NCBI RefSeq assembly: GCF_037392515.1
Contig: NC_090280.1
Location: 58,522,004 to 58,586,003 of the forward strand
DNA: 64,000 bases
DNA from: Haliotis asinina
Taxonomy: Eukaryota > Mollusca > Gastropoda > Lepetellida > Haliotidae
Direction: 5' to 3'
Both the position numbers and the translations under genes were made by a program. How positions within the stretch are numbered: position 1 is the first letter of the stretch; every line of letters starts with the position of its first letter. Shown one piece after another: positions 1 to 10,292 of the stretch. The notes beneath the pieces were generated by a model, which saw only the letters and a program-made list of their open reading frames with translations, was not told where the DNA came from and did not search any database.

Positions 1-27
1 TGTTCATGTGTAAACGGAATGGAATAT

Positions 28-112
28 TTTGCATGATTTACCTTAGAACAGTTGTCTCTGGTAAGTGGCTACATTTACACAAGTGAGTCTGAACTTTTCA
101 TGAATTGAATAG
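28..112 (-). repeat. Diverged interspersed repeat, second copy near 41.9 kb
   Basis: The stretch containing 'CTTAGAACAGTTGTC' and 'AGTGGCTACATTTACACAAG' reappears in reverse complement at about 41877-41955 with scattered differences. Only this pair is visible in the window, so element limits and class are unknown. Confidence 0.5.
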
Positions 113-205
113 TTGAAGACAAATATTGAAATATACTTCGGCATCTCGGTAGTGTTTCGCCATTGCAATATATTTCAGTACTATTCTAACATGTAACATG
201 TAAAG

Positions 206-346
206 ATGGACGAGCTGTTACAAAAACTGGCTGATATTGTTTCAGGTGGTGATCATTTAAGAGTGACAGCATTGGCCATAGTATTCATGGTCAAGTTGAT
301 GAAAGCTCTGGATCTGCCTCTTGTGCTGGACATTCAAAGGAAATGA
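206..346 (+). CDS. Small open reading frame, 46 aa, unknown
   Basis: ATG at 206 opens a 46-codon frame ending in TGA at 344-346. The peptide begins MDELLQKLADIVSGGD and continues as an amphipathic, hydrophobic segment (about residues 20-42) rich in Leu, Val and Met. Its composition is protein-like, unlike the surrounding noncoding DNA, so it may be a micropeptide, the last exon of a gene starting left of the window, or a gene scrap. No splice acceptor was confirmed and no family is recognised. The inverted SINE-C pair lies about 30 bp downstream. Confidence 0.25.
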   Translation: MDELLQKLADIVSGGDHLRVTALAIVFMVKLMKALDLPLVLDIQRK

Positions 347-374
347 TTACACGATGCCATTTAGAAAGTGGTCA

Positions 375-655
375 AATGCAACATATGTCATATTTGGGAT
401 TTCACTTTCTTAGTAAAGTACAAATTCTAGTACTTTTTTCGGTTGAGTCCCATCCGGGATTCGAACCCGCACCCTCAGAGTCAGGCACCTAATCGCCAGC
501 ACACAAAGTCAGCCGCCTAGCCCGCTCAGCCACCGCGACTTCCACAAAAATGAAAGTCGGACAACTGGTAGTTTAGACTGCGTACTTTGTGTACTTTTTG
601 TAGAATTTGTACTTTACTAAGAAAGTGAAATCCCAAATATGACATATGTTGCATT
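375..655. mobile_element. Fold-back SINE-C element with tRNA-like head and about 60-bp inverted arms
   Basis: Bases about 375-435 and 592-655 are near-perfect reverse complements of each other (arm core 'GGGATTTCACTTTCTTAGTA'). Between them, on the minus strand, lies a type II tRNA-like head at about 540-445 ('GGTGGCTGAGCGG' A-box region and 'GGGTTCGAATCCC' B box). This looks like a minus-strand tRNA-derived SINE whose tail is duplicated in opposite orientation, either a head-to-head SINE pair or a fold-back element. A fragment of the same family lies at about 16721-16802. Confidence 0.6.
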
Positions 656-892
656 CAAAGGGAAGTAACTCCAGGCTCGCACAGGGAGCCGCCCGACCGT
701 GTGCTGCCATGTCGTTAGATATGCAGAAGCTATGATTTTATGAGAGCTTAGTGGAACTGAATCTGTGGAACAATGAACAATGACCAATGTCTTCTTGAAA
801 CTTTGTGGCGATGGTTCCATGAAGGACACATAGCACTGTTAAACAATTACTGTGAAGTTACTAATTTTAAAATACTGACTGCAAGTGGCAAA
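656..892. other. Unassigned sequence
   Basis: Nothing recognisable was seen: no coding frame with protein-like composition, no repeat match within the window and no regulatory motif. Confidence 0.4.
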
Positions 893-894
893 CT

Positions 895-1158
895 ATCCCC
901 ATGAAGTTGCTACCGGAAAGTATGACTGAATGTGGCAATCAGATGCTATGCAGTTGCTATCTGAAAGACTGACTGCGTGTGGCGATCAGATGCCATAAAG
1001 TTGCTATCTGAAAGTCTGACTGCATGTGGCAATCAGATGCTATGCAGTTGCTATCTGAAAGTCTGACTGCATGTGGCAATCAGATGCTATGCAGTTGCTA
1101 TCTGAAAGACTGACTGCGTGTGGCAATCAGTTGCTATAAAGTTGCTATCTGAAAGCCA
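895..1158. repeat. 47-bp minisatellite, about 5.5 copies
   Basis: A unit of about 47 bp, 'GTTGCTATCTGAAAGTCTGA' followed by 'CTGCATGTGGCAATCAGATG' and 'CTATGCA', is repeated with small differences (CTGCGTG/CTGCATG, ATAAAG/ATGCAG). The array is interrupted by a SINE at about 1159-1413, after which one diverged unit resumes (1414-1448). Confidence 0.8.
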
Positions 1159-1413
1159 GGGTGAGTGGTTTTAGTTTTACGCCGCGCCCAGCAATATTCT
1201 ATATAGCGGGGGTCTGTAACTAACCGAGCCTGGAGCAGACAATCCAATGATCAACGGTATGAGCATCGATCTGCACAATTGGGAACTGATTACATGTGCC
1301 AACCAAGTCAGCGAGTCTGACCACCCGATCCCGTCAGTCGCCTCTTACCACAAGCCTTGGGTGGCAAGTATGGGTTGTTGAAGACCTTTTCTACCCCGGA
1401 TCTTCACGGGTAG
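1159..1413 (-). mobile_element. SINE-B copy, near full length, inside a minisatellite
   Basis: This is the reverse complement of the SINE-B consensus. It runs from the tail ('GTGAGTGGTTTTAGTTTTAC' at the left) through 'GACCACCCGATCCCG' to the 5' end 'CCGGATCTTCACGGGT' at the right. Minisatellite units lie on both sides, so the SINE landed in a pre-existing array. Confidence 0.8.
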
Positions 1414-1448
1414 CTGAAAGTCCGATTGCATGTGGCAATCCGATGCCA
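1414..1448. repeat. Last minisatellite unit, severed from the array
   Basis: 'AGCTGAAAGTCCGATTGCAT' and 'GTGGCAATCCGATGCC' match the 47-bp unit of 895-1158 with a few changes. Confidence 0.7.
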
Positions 1449-2007
1449 ACATTTCTCTTCTGAGGACACATCATAGCTAATCGCTCTTATTCATCCAATT
1501 GTTCCATGTTCAGAAGAGCCAAGTAGTTTATTTCTATGAAGACCATTGGCCTATATACACATCGTGTAATACAGTTTACATTGAACAGTGTATACGGACG
1601 TAACATATATATTACACATGTGCAACGTTTCAAACAGGCGCTGCTTTTAAGATTCATCTTTGACAAACATATCCACAGAGTTTTAAATTTAATACATCAA
1701 TTAGCTTAACTGAATTAATTAGCTGTCTGAATCTGTGAATTCTTGGATGTGGTGATACCTGTATGGTAGATAAAGTTTTTTTTTACATTCCTATACTATT
1801 TACATGCAATTTACATTACTTAACTTTTAACTTTAACTTTCCATCGCCATAAAAATCGTTGGATTTGCGGGTGAAATATCTTAAGCTTTAGGTAAAGACA
1901 TTTCTCACCCTATATGACAAATCTTGCACACATCATGAAAGATACACGCGGCAAGAAAAAACATTATCGAGATATTTATGCGAATCTACTGTTGTAACAT
2001 AATTGCC

Positions 2008-2068
2008 TTATAAAACTTTCGTGATTCGGCAGGCGTCCTCTTCTTCTAAAGTGGACAATGGCTGCAAT
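2008..2068 (+). promoter_or_regulatory. Possible TATA promoter and orphan first coding exon
   Basis: A TATA-like 'TTATAAAA' (2008-2015) is followed by a pyrimidine-rich stretch ('CGTCCTCTTCTTCT', about 2034-2047), an ATG at 2058 and a strong 5' splice site, GTAAGTG, at 2069. This is the arrangement of a short first exon coding Met-Ala-Ala plus a partial codon. No following exon was recognised in the next 2 kb, so it may be a chance match, a promoter remnant, or the start of a gene with a long first intron. Confidence 0.25.
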
Positions 2069-2140
2069 GTAAGTGTTTTTTCACAAAAATATTGTTAAAC
2101 CCGACGCATTGTTCTAAAATGTTAAGCTGTCTTGGTAGAC

Positions 2141-2263
2141 CTGGCCCTCCTTTCACGAAGCAGCCTCTACTAAGGTTAGTCGTAACTCCCATTCTTTAAC
2201 ACTACACTAAGGTTCCCTTAGTGACTTACGATCACCTTAGTGCTTTGTGAAAGGAGGCCCGGA
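2141..2263. mobile_element. Palindromic MITE-like element
   Basis: The ends are inverted repeats: left 'CCTCCTTTCACGAAGCA', right 'TGCTTTGTGAAAGGAGG' with a mismatch. The interior is also partly palindromic around 'ACTAAGGTTCCCTTAGT'. No coding capacity is present. The size and fold-back structure fit a short non-autonomous DNA transposon. Confidence 0.55.
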
Positions 2264-4038
2264 TATTACATCGGAGACTAAAAACAAACCATCCGCAAAT
2301 GATAATAACGTACCATGATCTACCAGAAACGTTTGTCAACTGACAGTCATATTCTGAACACATGACATGGACTGCTTTCTGGTCACGTGGGGCACGTCAA
2401 CCAATGAGGTCCGAGGGACCAGTGAATAACGTGTCTATCCTATTGAACTCCTTAACGTTAATTCTGAACTATTTGAGGCACGGGTGTTGGGATATAATAA
2501 TGAGTACCAGAGTTAGGCAAGAGGCGAAAAACTATTTAGAGGAAGTACCAAAGGAATTACCACGATGCAGCATTTTCAGCGGGTAACATAAAAATGTTGC
2601 TCGCCTGTAAACGTGGTCCATTGTTTGACTCAGCCAATCGGAAAACGACATTTAAGTGTGAGGTGAGATAATGATAAATAAGCCTTCTTGAACTAATGGA
2701 CGGAAAGGTCTCAGCTATCTTATTTTATACTTGGCTCTCTTATTTTGTAATGCATCCACGTTTTCGACTGTGATTCCTTGACATCTACATATCTTCATCA
2801 TGCATTATGAAATCAATAACTGTCAACAATTCTTATGTATGCCTGCACATTAACCAAATATTAAACACGTCCGTAATGTTCAATTCGAGTGGATTTAATG
2901 AGCAGTTGTATTTAGTGGAGAGAACAGAACACCAAAGTCAATAGTGAGCGTACTGGAGGAATCGATTTGTAAACAGCACGAGGTTGTAATATCTGACTCT
3001 GCATAATAATCCAAACACATTTGTTTCTTGTCGGTGTGGTGCTTTTACAAGAACATATCACAAAACCCTCTACTCAGACTGTGTATGCAATCATGTGTCA
3101 TGAATGAATACTTGTTTTCTTTCCGACACATTACACTTAATCAGAGAGAGGGTGTGTTAAAAGGAATCAAAGTATTGTCAGACAATGTCAATGTAAATTC
3201 AGTGATTCAGTCATTCGAACCGATGACCAGAGCGTCACCTGGATCAAGGACCTTTCATCTGTAAGACCCACTTTTCAGGCATTTCAAAATTATGCTGAGC
3301 ACATATTATACATTTGAACACATCTGCGGTCATATGGTTTAAGTGGGATCTTCGAATCGTCAGGAAACATGACATTAGCCCAGCTTAAAGTATTTCATTC
3401 AGACGTCCCCGAGATGAATGACGGCCCTGATTCAAATGACGTGTATTTGACATGGTCGCTGTGTGTGGAAATGCCATCTCTGCAAACGCCTGGATATGTA
3501 CTCATACATTAGTTGCTTGCTATAACCTGTCCCTCATCTTTATCTTTATTTTTTTTAAATGTCATCGATCAGACTAACCTGTCCTGGAATGGAGTAGTTG
3601 CTTGTGGACGTTAGGAAAGTTGAGGATCATCCACGTTGAGCGTATTGATAATGATAAGTTGGGAAACAATAGAGATAACTTGTTTACCTGAGTGACGATT
3701 TGTATAAATGGTATCACTGATATTTTGTAAACAAACAGTAATATTAGTGTGGTTGGGGCCCACACAAGCCCTCGCAGCAAGAACTCACTATTGGTGAGAA
3801 CTGTTACAGGATATCGTACATATAAGAAGAAAATACAGTGGTATTATTTTCAAGTCTCTACTGGTCCGAAGGGGAAAGGAACTAAACGTTATCGTAACAC
3901 ACTGACTAAAAGAAAGCCACATTCGAAAAACACACTTAATACATGAGATGTTCCTCTTTCTATGCTGGAAAATGATAGATTCATATGAATCGTTTAAGGA
4001 GAGACTGTAGAGTGGAAAGTCTGTCACAGTAAGTCAAA
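2264..4038. other. Gene-free stretch
   Basis: Only short frames without protein-like composition were seen, with no repeats recognisable elsewhere in the window. This is the 3' side of the minus-strand receptor gene; no clear polyadenylation signal was identified close to its stop codon. Confidence 0.4.
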
Positions 4039-5217
4039 TTAATATGAATTAAAAAATGAAATGTAAAACACTGTAACTAGGCTGATAAAGAGACTCAAGC
4101 TCATAGACATTGCAAAACAGATTTTGTCCAATTTACTGCTCACCACAGTGAGAGGAGCATCTGTGGCATCGGAGACGTTGGAGGCTTTGCCATCGCTGTC
4201 ATGTAGATTCAGGTGTTTTTCACATCCAATACTGACAACGGATCGCGTTAGTCTGTTATGTTCCGTCATGAGAGTGATGCGTTGGATGGTGATACAGAGG
4301 AGAACATACAGACCGCTCAGAATTAGTTGGCAACAAACGTAAAGGGAGATAACCGAAATGCTGTTGGAGGTCTGAGGTAACATACCGCTAAGAAGTGTGA
4401 TGAAAACTGTGAAAGAGAGGAAGATGGTGACCGAGAAAGACAGTTTCTCTCCGGTTTCCGACTTGACCAGGAACACAAAAGGGTTGATTGTAGAAATGAC
4501 GAGTACAGGAAGAAGAAAAGTCACCACGTAGTACAGAGGTCGTCTCCTCAGTGAAATGGACAAACTTCTAAAATGTGGTTCACCAGCTTCTTCAGGTTCG
4601 CTGCGCCAATCTATGGATATGATATCCCACTCGCCATTGTCAGGTCGAAGAAAAGAGTTGTCCTCTTGAAAGGAAAGCATATACAATTCATCCTTTGTGT
4701 AGGTATCAGAGGCAAATGTCACTTTACATCGATGTTGGTCAAAGGGAAATGCGGTAACTCGCATCTTGCAAGGAATTCGTGCGAGGGTCGCAAGATAGAT
4801 TTCTGCACGTCCCCTGTGTGTTACCACAACATGCTCTTCGTTAGAGCCAAGATACGAAAGATGATCGAGAGTGTCCTGAATGACAATATTCGGAGTCCAA
4901 ATGTTTTTCCTTTCAAATCTCAAGGACGTAATATTCCCATATCCTGCAGGATTCCATTGTATAATTGCATCATACCATTGGAATGATATCCAAAAATCAG
5001 TAGTTAGAAGCCCCTGGACAACATCCACGGACTTGATCCTTTCCAGATTTAGTTTAACTTCAACATTCACAGGTTTTGAGAGATTACGAATGGGAAGGAT
5101 CAATGGGTTGTATTTTTGTAGAAGAGAGATGTGCAAACTTCGGACGTCTTCATAGATATCTGACGTGGCAGACTGCGTCCATAACGCGAATAGTCCGACT
5201 GTATGAAGAATATACAT
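4039..5217 (-). CDS. Nicotinic receptor-like Cys-loop ligand-gated ion channel subunit, single exon
   Basis: The 392-aa frame has the full plan of a pentameric Cys-loop channel subunit, acting in the plasma membrane. Residues 1-19 form a signal peptide. An extracellular beta-sandwich domain (20-228) has a W-T-P-N motif at 107-110 and a Cys-loop, Cys150 to Cys164, with the canonical 13-residue spacing and FPFD inside. TM1 is about 229-251, TM2 259-278, TM3 287-311 and TM4 366-388. GEK before TM2 is the cation-channel form of that junction. Two agonist-site marks are absent: the usual loop-B Trp before T-Y is Asp171 (S-D-T-Y), and loop C has no Cys-Cys pair. The ligand is therefore unlikely to be acetylcholine in the classical alpha-subunit manner. 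The gene is intronless and short (M3-M4 loop about 55 residues). A close paralogue lies at 9132-10337 and a decayed copy at 11886-13278, all in the same orientation, indicating local duplication. Confidence 0.88.
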   Translation of the reverse strand: MYILHTVGLFALWTQSATSDIYEDVRSLHISLLQKYNPLILPIRNLSKPVNVEVKLNLERIKSVDVVQGLLTTDFWISFQWYDAIIQWNPAGYGNITSLRFERKNIWTPNIVIQDTLDHLSYLGSNEEHVVVTHRGRAEIYLATLARIPCKMRVTAFPFDQHRCKVTFASDTYTKDELYMLSFQEDNSFLRPDNGEWDIISIDWRSEPEEAGEPHFRSLSISLRRRPLYYVVTFLLPVLVISTINPFVFLVKSETGEKLSFSVTIFLSFTVFITLLSGMLPQTSNSISVISLYVCCQLILSGLYVLLCITIQRITLMTEHNRLTRSVVSIGCEKHLNLHDSDGKASNVSDATDAPLTVVSSKLDKICFAMSMSLSLFISLVTVFYISFFNSY

Positions 5218-5740
5218 ATCCTTGGTTGATATGAATGTGTTGAGAAAATACGAAAATATCTTGTAATTATCACAACACTGAATATTCTCTTCTGCCTTCA
5301 GTTCATCAATGTAATGATGCAGTGATGCAGTATGTCATAGAATCAACGATGTGTTCACAAAGCCCTTCACAAGTCTCCAGCCCCACTTCCTGATAGTAAT
5401 GGATGGTACTGTAAGAAACACTAAACACACCAATCAACACAACCCATGGAGTTTCAGACAAACATCCAGCGAGCAGAATGTCCACAAAGGCCCATTAACG
5501 TCCCCAAACCAACTTAGCTACCTGAACAGATTGACATTTCTAGTAATGTCCATGTGTAAAGTAAACCTAAGACGTCATGTTCATGCTCTCAAACTATGAT
5601 ATCAAAACACTTATCATCCGTTCAGAAATATGTTAATGGAGGAATATGAATTTTTTTGCACTATATAGCAGGTTTTAATCAGAATGTTCAATCGTATGTG
5701 TACAGCAGTGTGGCAGAACAAACGGTTAAGTAGCAAAGTA
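5218..5740. other. Upstream region of the receptor gene
   Basis: No TATA box or initiator stands out and no repeats were recognised. This is where the promoter of the minus-strand receptor gene should lie. Confidence 0.3.
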
Positions 5741-7150
5741 TTGTGTACATTACACAAAGAACGGATCATTGTTACACTTTAACCATGGCATCCTAAATGT
5801 CAACAGATCGTACTGGAATAGCTGAGGAGTCGCTTTTGTCCATAATGTCAATATTCGTGTTAATAACTTGACAAAGTACAGTTTCATGAAATCAATCACT
5901 GCCACTATAACTAATGGTTTGAAACTCTGACCAACTGCATCAGCTAAGACTCCAAACAACATTGACACATTTTCAAAATGATTTTTCACAACTACCTGAA
6001 AATATTTTACTATTTTACAAGACGTTTGGATAATCATAATTTACAATAACACGTTCATGAAACCACTCACAGAAGCAGCCTCACTCTTGATTTCGTAAAT
6101 TCAGGAGTCAGTGAGTCATTTGCAAAATCTATGAAAGTTGAAACCATATGATCTCAGACCATTCGTCAGTCTTTTGCGAGCTAAATCTTGAGAGAGCATC
6201 ATCTGCAAAGAATGTATCCAGTATAGGAATGAAGCAAATCTATTTGGAGTTTTTGAAAAGGACCCCAAAGAAGATCAGTGCCATAGTGAACGTAAGTGAC
6301 CGTAAATAGCCAGGTTGGTATTCTGAAGAGAACCGTTTCTGATGTGCTCAACAAGCTCTTGTTTTGAAAAGAGCCGCCAACGTCCGTCCTGATGCAAACT
6401 GGTACATGGCGAAATACGTCTGTCAAAGCCAACCAAAAGGAATCTGGTACAAATTAAGCTGAAAACAGATCGCTATATGTACAGATCTTCAAAAGACAGA
6501 CACAATGTTCTGCTGTTAAAGCCAGAACATATCTCATTCAAGAACGTATTAAGAAGCGCCGAAGTGAACAGCCTCCTCGAGAAAGGAAGAATGTGTTATG
6601 TTCCATACACATACTGATAATGTCAGCATAGCCACAAGCTTGTCAGTTTTGTTCTCGGTGAAGACTGACATCAGACCATAATTGAAGGAGTCCTGAGAAA
6701 CTGCTGCTGTTATCTACAGCAACCATTTCACTGTTTTACTAACATCTTATTGCCAAGAGTCTATCACAGTCCTTTTCTTGAGACCCCTTGCCCATTTGGA
6801 TTCTCAAGAAAATCTTCAAAAAGTGCTTATAACTCAATACAAAGCTTCGCCAAAGGAGTTTAAACCAGCACGAATCCGATCTCTTTGGATCCTGAGATAA
6901 CTACAGATCGTTTCAAACTTGCCGTTTTTGTCTTGCAGAAGATAGTTGCATGTCGAATCAGAAACCAGGATAATCACAAAATTCCCAAAGACGCAGCATA
7001 TATTAGTAACACCGGTTCTACGACAGCTGTCCCGACTCCCTGTTCCCAAGGAAATAATCTTCAAACTGCTGACCATCGCCTTCAAGGTTCTGAAGACTAA
7101 CCAGTCCCCTAAATACGTGTCGTCACATCTCACCAAAAAATGATCCATTC
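5741..7150 (-). pseudogene. Possible decayed coding region, family unknown
   Basis: Three minus-strand frames (about 5750-6037, 6199-6432 and 6834-7148) have richer, more protein-like composition than the surroundings, for example a hydrophobic run 'KPLVIVAVIDFMKLYFVKLL' in the first. An acceptor-like site, TATTTTCAG then GTAGTTGTG on the minus strand, precedes part of the first. They do not join into an obvious gene with consistent phase and I recognise no family. They could be remnants of a larger gene, exons of an unrecognised gene, or chance. Confidence 0.2.
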
Positions 7151-7496
7151 AGACTTTTGAGATAACGTAATAAAGATCTCCTTGTTAACAGCATACGAAA
7201 GACTAGATTCAAGTGTGCATCCGAACTTTCTGGAACAAACGCCCCCTTTGTTTAAAGCCTACACGCTCCGTGCAGGTTGTCCGACGCCACATCTGTTCCA
7301 CTCAGAAAGATGCGTTCTAGTACCAGAAACCATGTGACTCGGTGAAGCCCCCGTGAGCAAACCAACGGGGACTTGGCGTTTCATAAATTATTTGTTAGCA
7401 CTATTATGTACTAAATCGCTTGTCTTGGTATAAGAAAAAGGCATGTGATTGCTCACTAAATGTCCTAATGCCTTGAAGAGAGTTCTGTATTTGGCG

Positions 7497-7715
7497 CGGT
7501 GGGCAATCTGGCTAAGGCTCCAGGTTAGTAACCCCGGGAGGATGCGGTTTCGGGATCGTGCCCGTGTGTAAACACCTTGGAGTCAGCTAAGTGTGCAGAC
7601 TCTTTAGCGTTTTGCCACAACTCGTAGTGTACAGTACACAATCCTGTGCTCTTAAAAGAACACACGATAAAGTTAGTCTATGACCAGATGGAGGCCACAT
7701 GAATACGTGCAAACA
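7497..7715 (+). mobile_element. SINE-D-like repeat with tRNA-like head
   Basis: The 5' part has tRNA-like features ('GCGCGGTGGGCAATCTGGCT' and a diverged B box 'GGTTTCGGGATCGTGCC'). The 3' part ('GTACAGTACACAATCCTGTG', 'GGAGGCCACATGAATACGTG') recurs in reverse complement at about 51120-51240. A further fragment of the tail ('AGATGGAGGTCACATGGACT') lies at about 7799-7818. Confidence 0.5.
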
Positions 7716-7849
7716 GCTAGGCGAGTTCAATGCTCAACGTAGTGAATTATGTGTGACTATGTGTCTCAGTACACATAGCTCTGAATGGGTACCTCGTAAG
7801 ATGGAGGTCACATGGACTCGATAGGCCTAGTGGCAGGAGGCTGAGATCG

Positions 7850-8002
7850 ATGTGTGTGTGTGTATGTGTGTGAGTGTATGTGTGTGGTGTGTGTGTGTGC
7901 ATGCATATGGATACGTAGGTGGGTAGGTAGGTAGATAAGCAGGCAGGTAAGTAGGTAGGTAGGCAGGCAGATAAGTAGGGAGGTAAGTAGGTAGGTGATC
8001 AA
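7850..8002. repeat. Compound (TG)n and (GTAG/GGTA)n microsatellite
   Basis: An imperfect TG run (about 7850-7900) is followed by GTAG/GCAG tetranucleotides to about 8000. The frames read across it on either strand are low-complexity artefacts. Confidence 0.85.
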
Positions 8003-8780
8003 GTATGCTCTTTAAGAAGATTCCTGATTAACACAGTGATTTATAGTAGCTTAGATGTGTTTTTTATGTGTATGTACTTTTTGAATATCACGTCATGTCA
8101 AAACATGCTTTGTGTGGGAGGGCAGTCCGAAGGATTACGCTTACCAAGACTTAGTGCTCTTGTATGGCTCTGATAAACCCATAAACATACATCCGGGAAA
8201 CTGGGTATCTATAATCACAGTACTGGCGTTCTAAAGGGACACAACCGTGCACAGCGAATGTAGCTGCCTCTGAATACTGCGTCACTGTCCATACTTGAAA
8301 AAAAGGAAACATACAGCTTTATGGATACCAGTGTATAGTTTATTTCAGCAACGTTTCCATGTAGAATCTTGCACGCTTAATAAACTGGAGTTACTTCAAT
8401 CAAGTAATGTGAAGGTCTGTATACAAGGTTTTTTCTGTGATAAGCAGCAGATAAACTATAAGAACATCAGGTAATATATCACAGACACATAACATGAAGT
8501 AGCACAACTGGCAGAGATGAGATTTAGATATTGACGTCGAATATACTTTGAGGATGAAGGTTCAAAAGAAAAGTTGTAAGAAGTTCATTGGATACTAATG
8601 ATGAAAGAGAAGACTGATTGATAAGATCTTTATGTACAGACAGTGTCTGATATCCTAGACATGTGCGAAGTCCATTTCTGGCGCCCCCTGCCGTTTTGCT
8701 GTAATATTGGTACAAAGGGTCGTTAAAGATCACTCACTAAGAAATATCTTTCATCAATTGGAAAAGACGAGGATGCAAAA
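8003..8780. other. Gene-free stretch
   Basis: No gene, RNA or recognised repeat was seen in this interval. Confidence 0.4.
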
Positions 8781-8794
8781 AAAATAAAAATAAA

Positions 8795-8864
<70 letters not shown>
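8795..8864. repeat. (ATAA)n microsatellite
   Basis: About 17 copies of AAAT/ATAA lie within a wider A-rich tract (8778-8935). It sits 3' of the second receptor gene. Confidence 0.9.
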
Positions 8865-9131
8865 AAACCGAAACAAAACAAATCAAAACAAAACACAAAA
8901 CCCAAAAAACAAAAAAACAAAGAAACAAAAAACAGTAATGATACAGAGTCTTATTTGCTTGATGAGCCAAATTACTCAAAAAGGAATTTTGTTACAGGCG
9001 TACACACACACATACAACAGCTGGGGCTCCGTATTACAACATTTGATTCATAAAAAAGAAATTGTTGATTTCGTACAGAAGCAACTGTACTACAAAATGT
9101 CAATAAACTACGAGATATACTGTTCTTAAAT

Positions 9132-10292
9132 TCATAAAGTAATATCAATCAATATGACAAGGGTGAGAATGAGGCTGAGATTAAGTGACGTCACAAAGCA
9201 GATTTTGTCCAATTTACTGCTCACCTCAGTGAGAAGAACACCTGTGGCATCAGTATCATCGGAGGCGTTGTCATAGGGACTGACAACTTTCTTTCGTCCC
9301 ATTTTGATCACGGATCGCGTTAATGTGTTATGTTCTGTCATGAGACTGATGCGTTGGATGGCAATACACAGGAGAACATACAGACCGCTCAGAATTAGTT
9401 GGCAACAAACATAAAGGGAGATAACTGAGATGCTGCTGGAGGTCTGAGGCAGCATACCGCTAAGAAGTGTGATGAAAACTGTGAAGGAGAGGAAGAGGGT
9501 GACCGAGATGGACAGTTTCTCTCCGGTTTCCGACTTGACCAGGAACACACAGGGGTTGATTGTGGAAATGACGAGTATTGGAAGAAGAAGAGTCACCACG
9601 TAGTACAGAGGTCGTCTCCTCAGTGAAATGGTCAAACTTCGAAAATGCCTATCATGAGCCTCTGTCATCCCAGGTTCTTCGAGTAAATGGACAGATTCGA
9701 TATTCCATTCACAATTATCATGAGCAACACTGTATTCACTATTTACAAAATGGATGAGCAGTTCGTTGATTTTGTAGGTATCTGAGGCAACTGTCACTTT
9801 GCATTCATGTTGGTCAAAGGGAAATGCGGTAACACGCATCTTGCAAGGTGTTTGAGGGCTGGTCTCAACGTAAATCTCTGCAAGTCCTTCGTTAGTAATC
9901 ATAACATGCTGTTCATTAGAGCCAAGATATGGAACATGATCCAGGGTGTCCTGAATGACGATATTCGGAGTCCAAATCGTCTTCCTTTCAAATCTCAAGG
10001 ACGTAATATTCCCGTGTTCGAGAGGATTCCATCTGATTTCTGAGTCATACCACTGGAATCGTATCCACCAGTCTGTGGTTACAATTTGATGAACGACATC
10101 CACCTTCTCGACTCTGACCAGGCGAAACGTTACCCAAACATGCATTGGGCTTGACATGTTATGGACAGGTACGACCAATGGGTTGTACTGTTGTAGAAGC
10201 CAGCTGTGTAGCCTTCCAGTATCCTTGTAGCTATTTGACAAGACCAACGGTATAAGGAACGCCAGTAAGATGGCCGTGTGAGGACTACACAT
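9132..10292 (-). CDS. Nicotinic receptor-like Cys-loop channel subunit, second paralogue
   Basis: The protein is a single-exon paralogue of the 4039-5217 gene. The frame is open from a Met at 10337, but the Met at 10292 (codon 16) starts directly at a good signal peptide (MCSPHTAILLAFLIPLVLS), so I take it as the start, giving 386 aa. It has the same layout: W-T-P-N, a Cys-loop of Cys-13 residues-Cys with FPFDQH, TM1 after RRRPLYYVVT, GEK before TM2, and TM3 and TM4 at the C-terminus. As in the first copy, S-D-T-Y replaces the loop-B Trp and no vicinal Cys pair is present. TM1 to TM3 is nearly identical between the copies, whereas the signal peptide, loop C and the M3-M4 loop differ. That pattern suggests conserved channel function with a changed ligand site. 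Confidence 0.88.
   Translation of the reverse strand: MCSPHTAILLAFLIPLVLSNSYKDTGRLHSWLLQQYNPLVVPVHNMSSPMHVWVTFRLVRVEKVDVVHQIVTTDWWIRFQWYDSEIRWNPLEHGNITSLRFERKTIWTPNIVIQDTLDHVPYLGSNEQHVMITNEGLAEIYVETSPQTPCKMRVTAFPFDQHECKVTVASDTYKINELLIHFVNSEYSVAHDNCEWNIESVHLLEEPGMTEAHDRHFRSLTISLRRRPLYYVVTLLLPILVISTINPCVFLVKSETGEKLSISVTLFLSFTVFITLLSGMLPQTSSSISVISLYVCCQLILSGLYVLLCIAIQRISLMTEHNTLTRSVIKMGRKKVVSPYDNASDDTDATGVLLTEVSSKLDKICFVTSLNLSLILTLVILIDITL

Noticed and set aside
425-540. tRNA gene candidate (type II, Ser/Leu-like)
   Set aside because: The head belongs to a SINE with inverted tails; pairing of the acceptor stem is poor and the same sequence occurs as a truncated fragment elsewhere.
895-1158. CRISPR-like regular repeat
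   Set aside because: Units are contiguous tandem repeats without unique spacers, in a eukaryotic genome.
4573-5155. Plus-strand frames of 91-137 aa opposite the first receptor gene
   Set aside because: Antisense shadows of a conserved Cys-loop receptor coding sequence.
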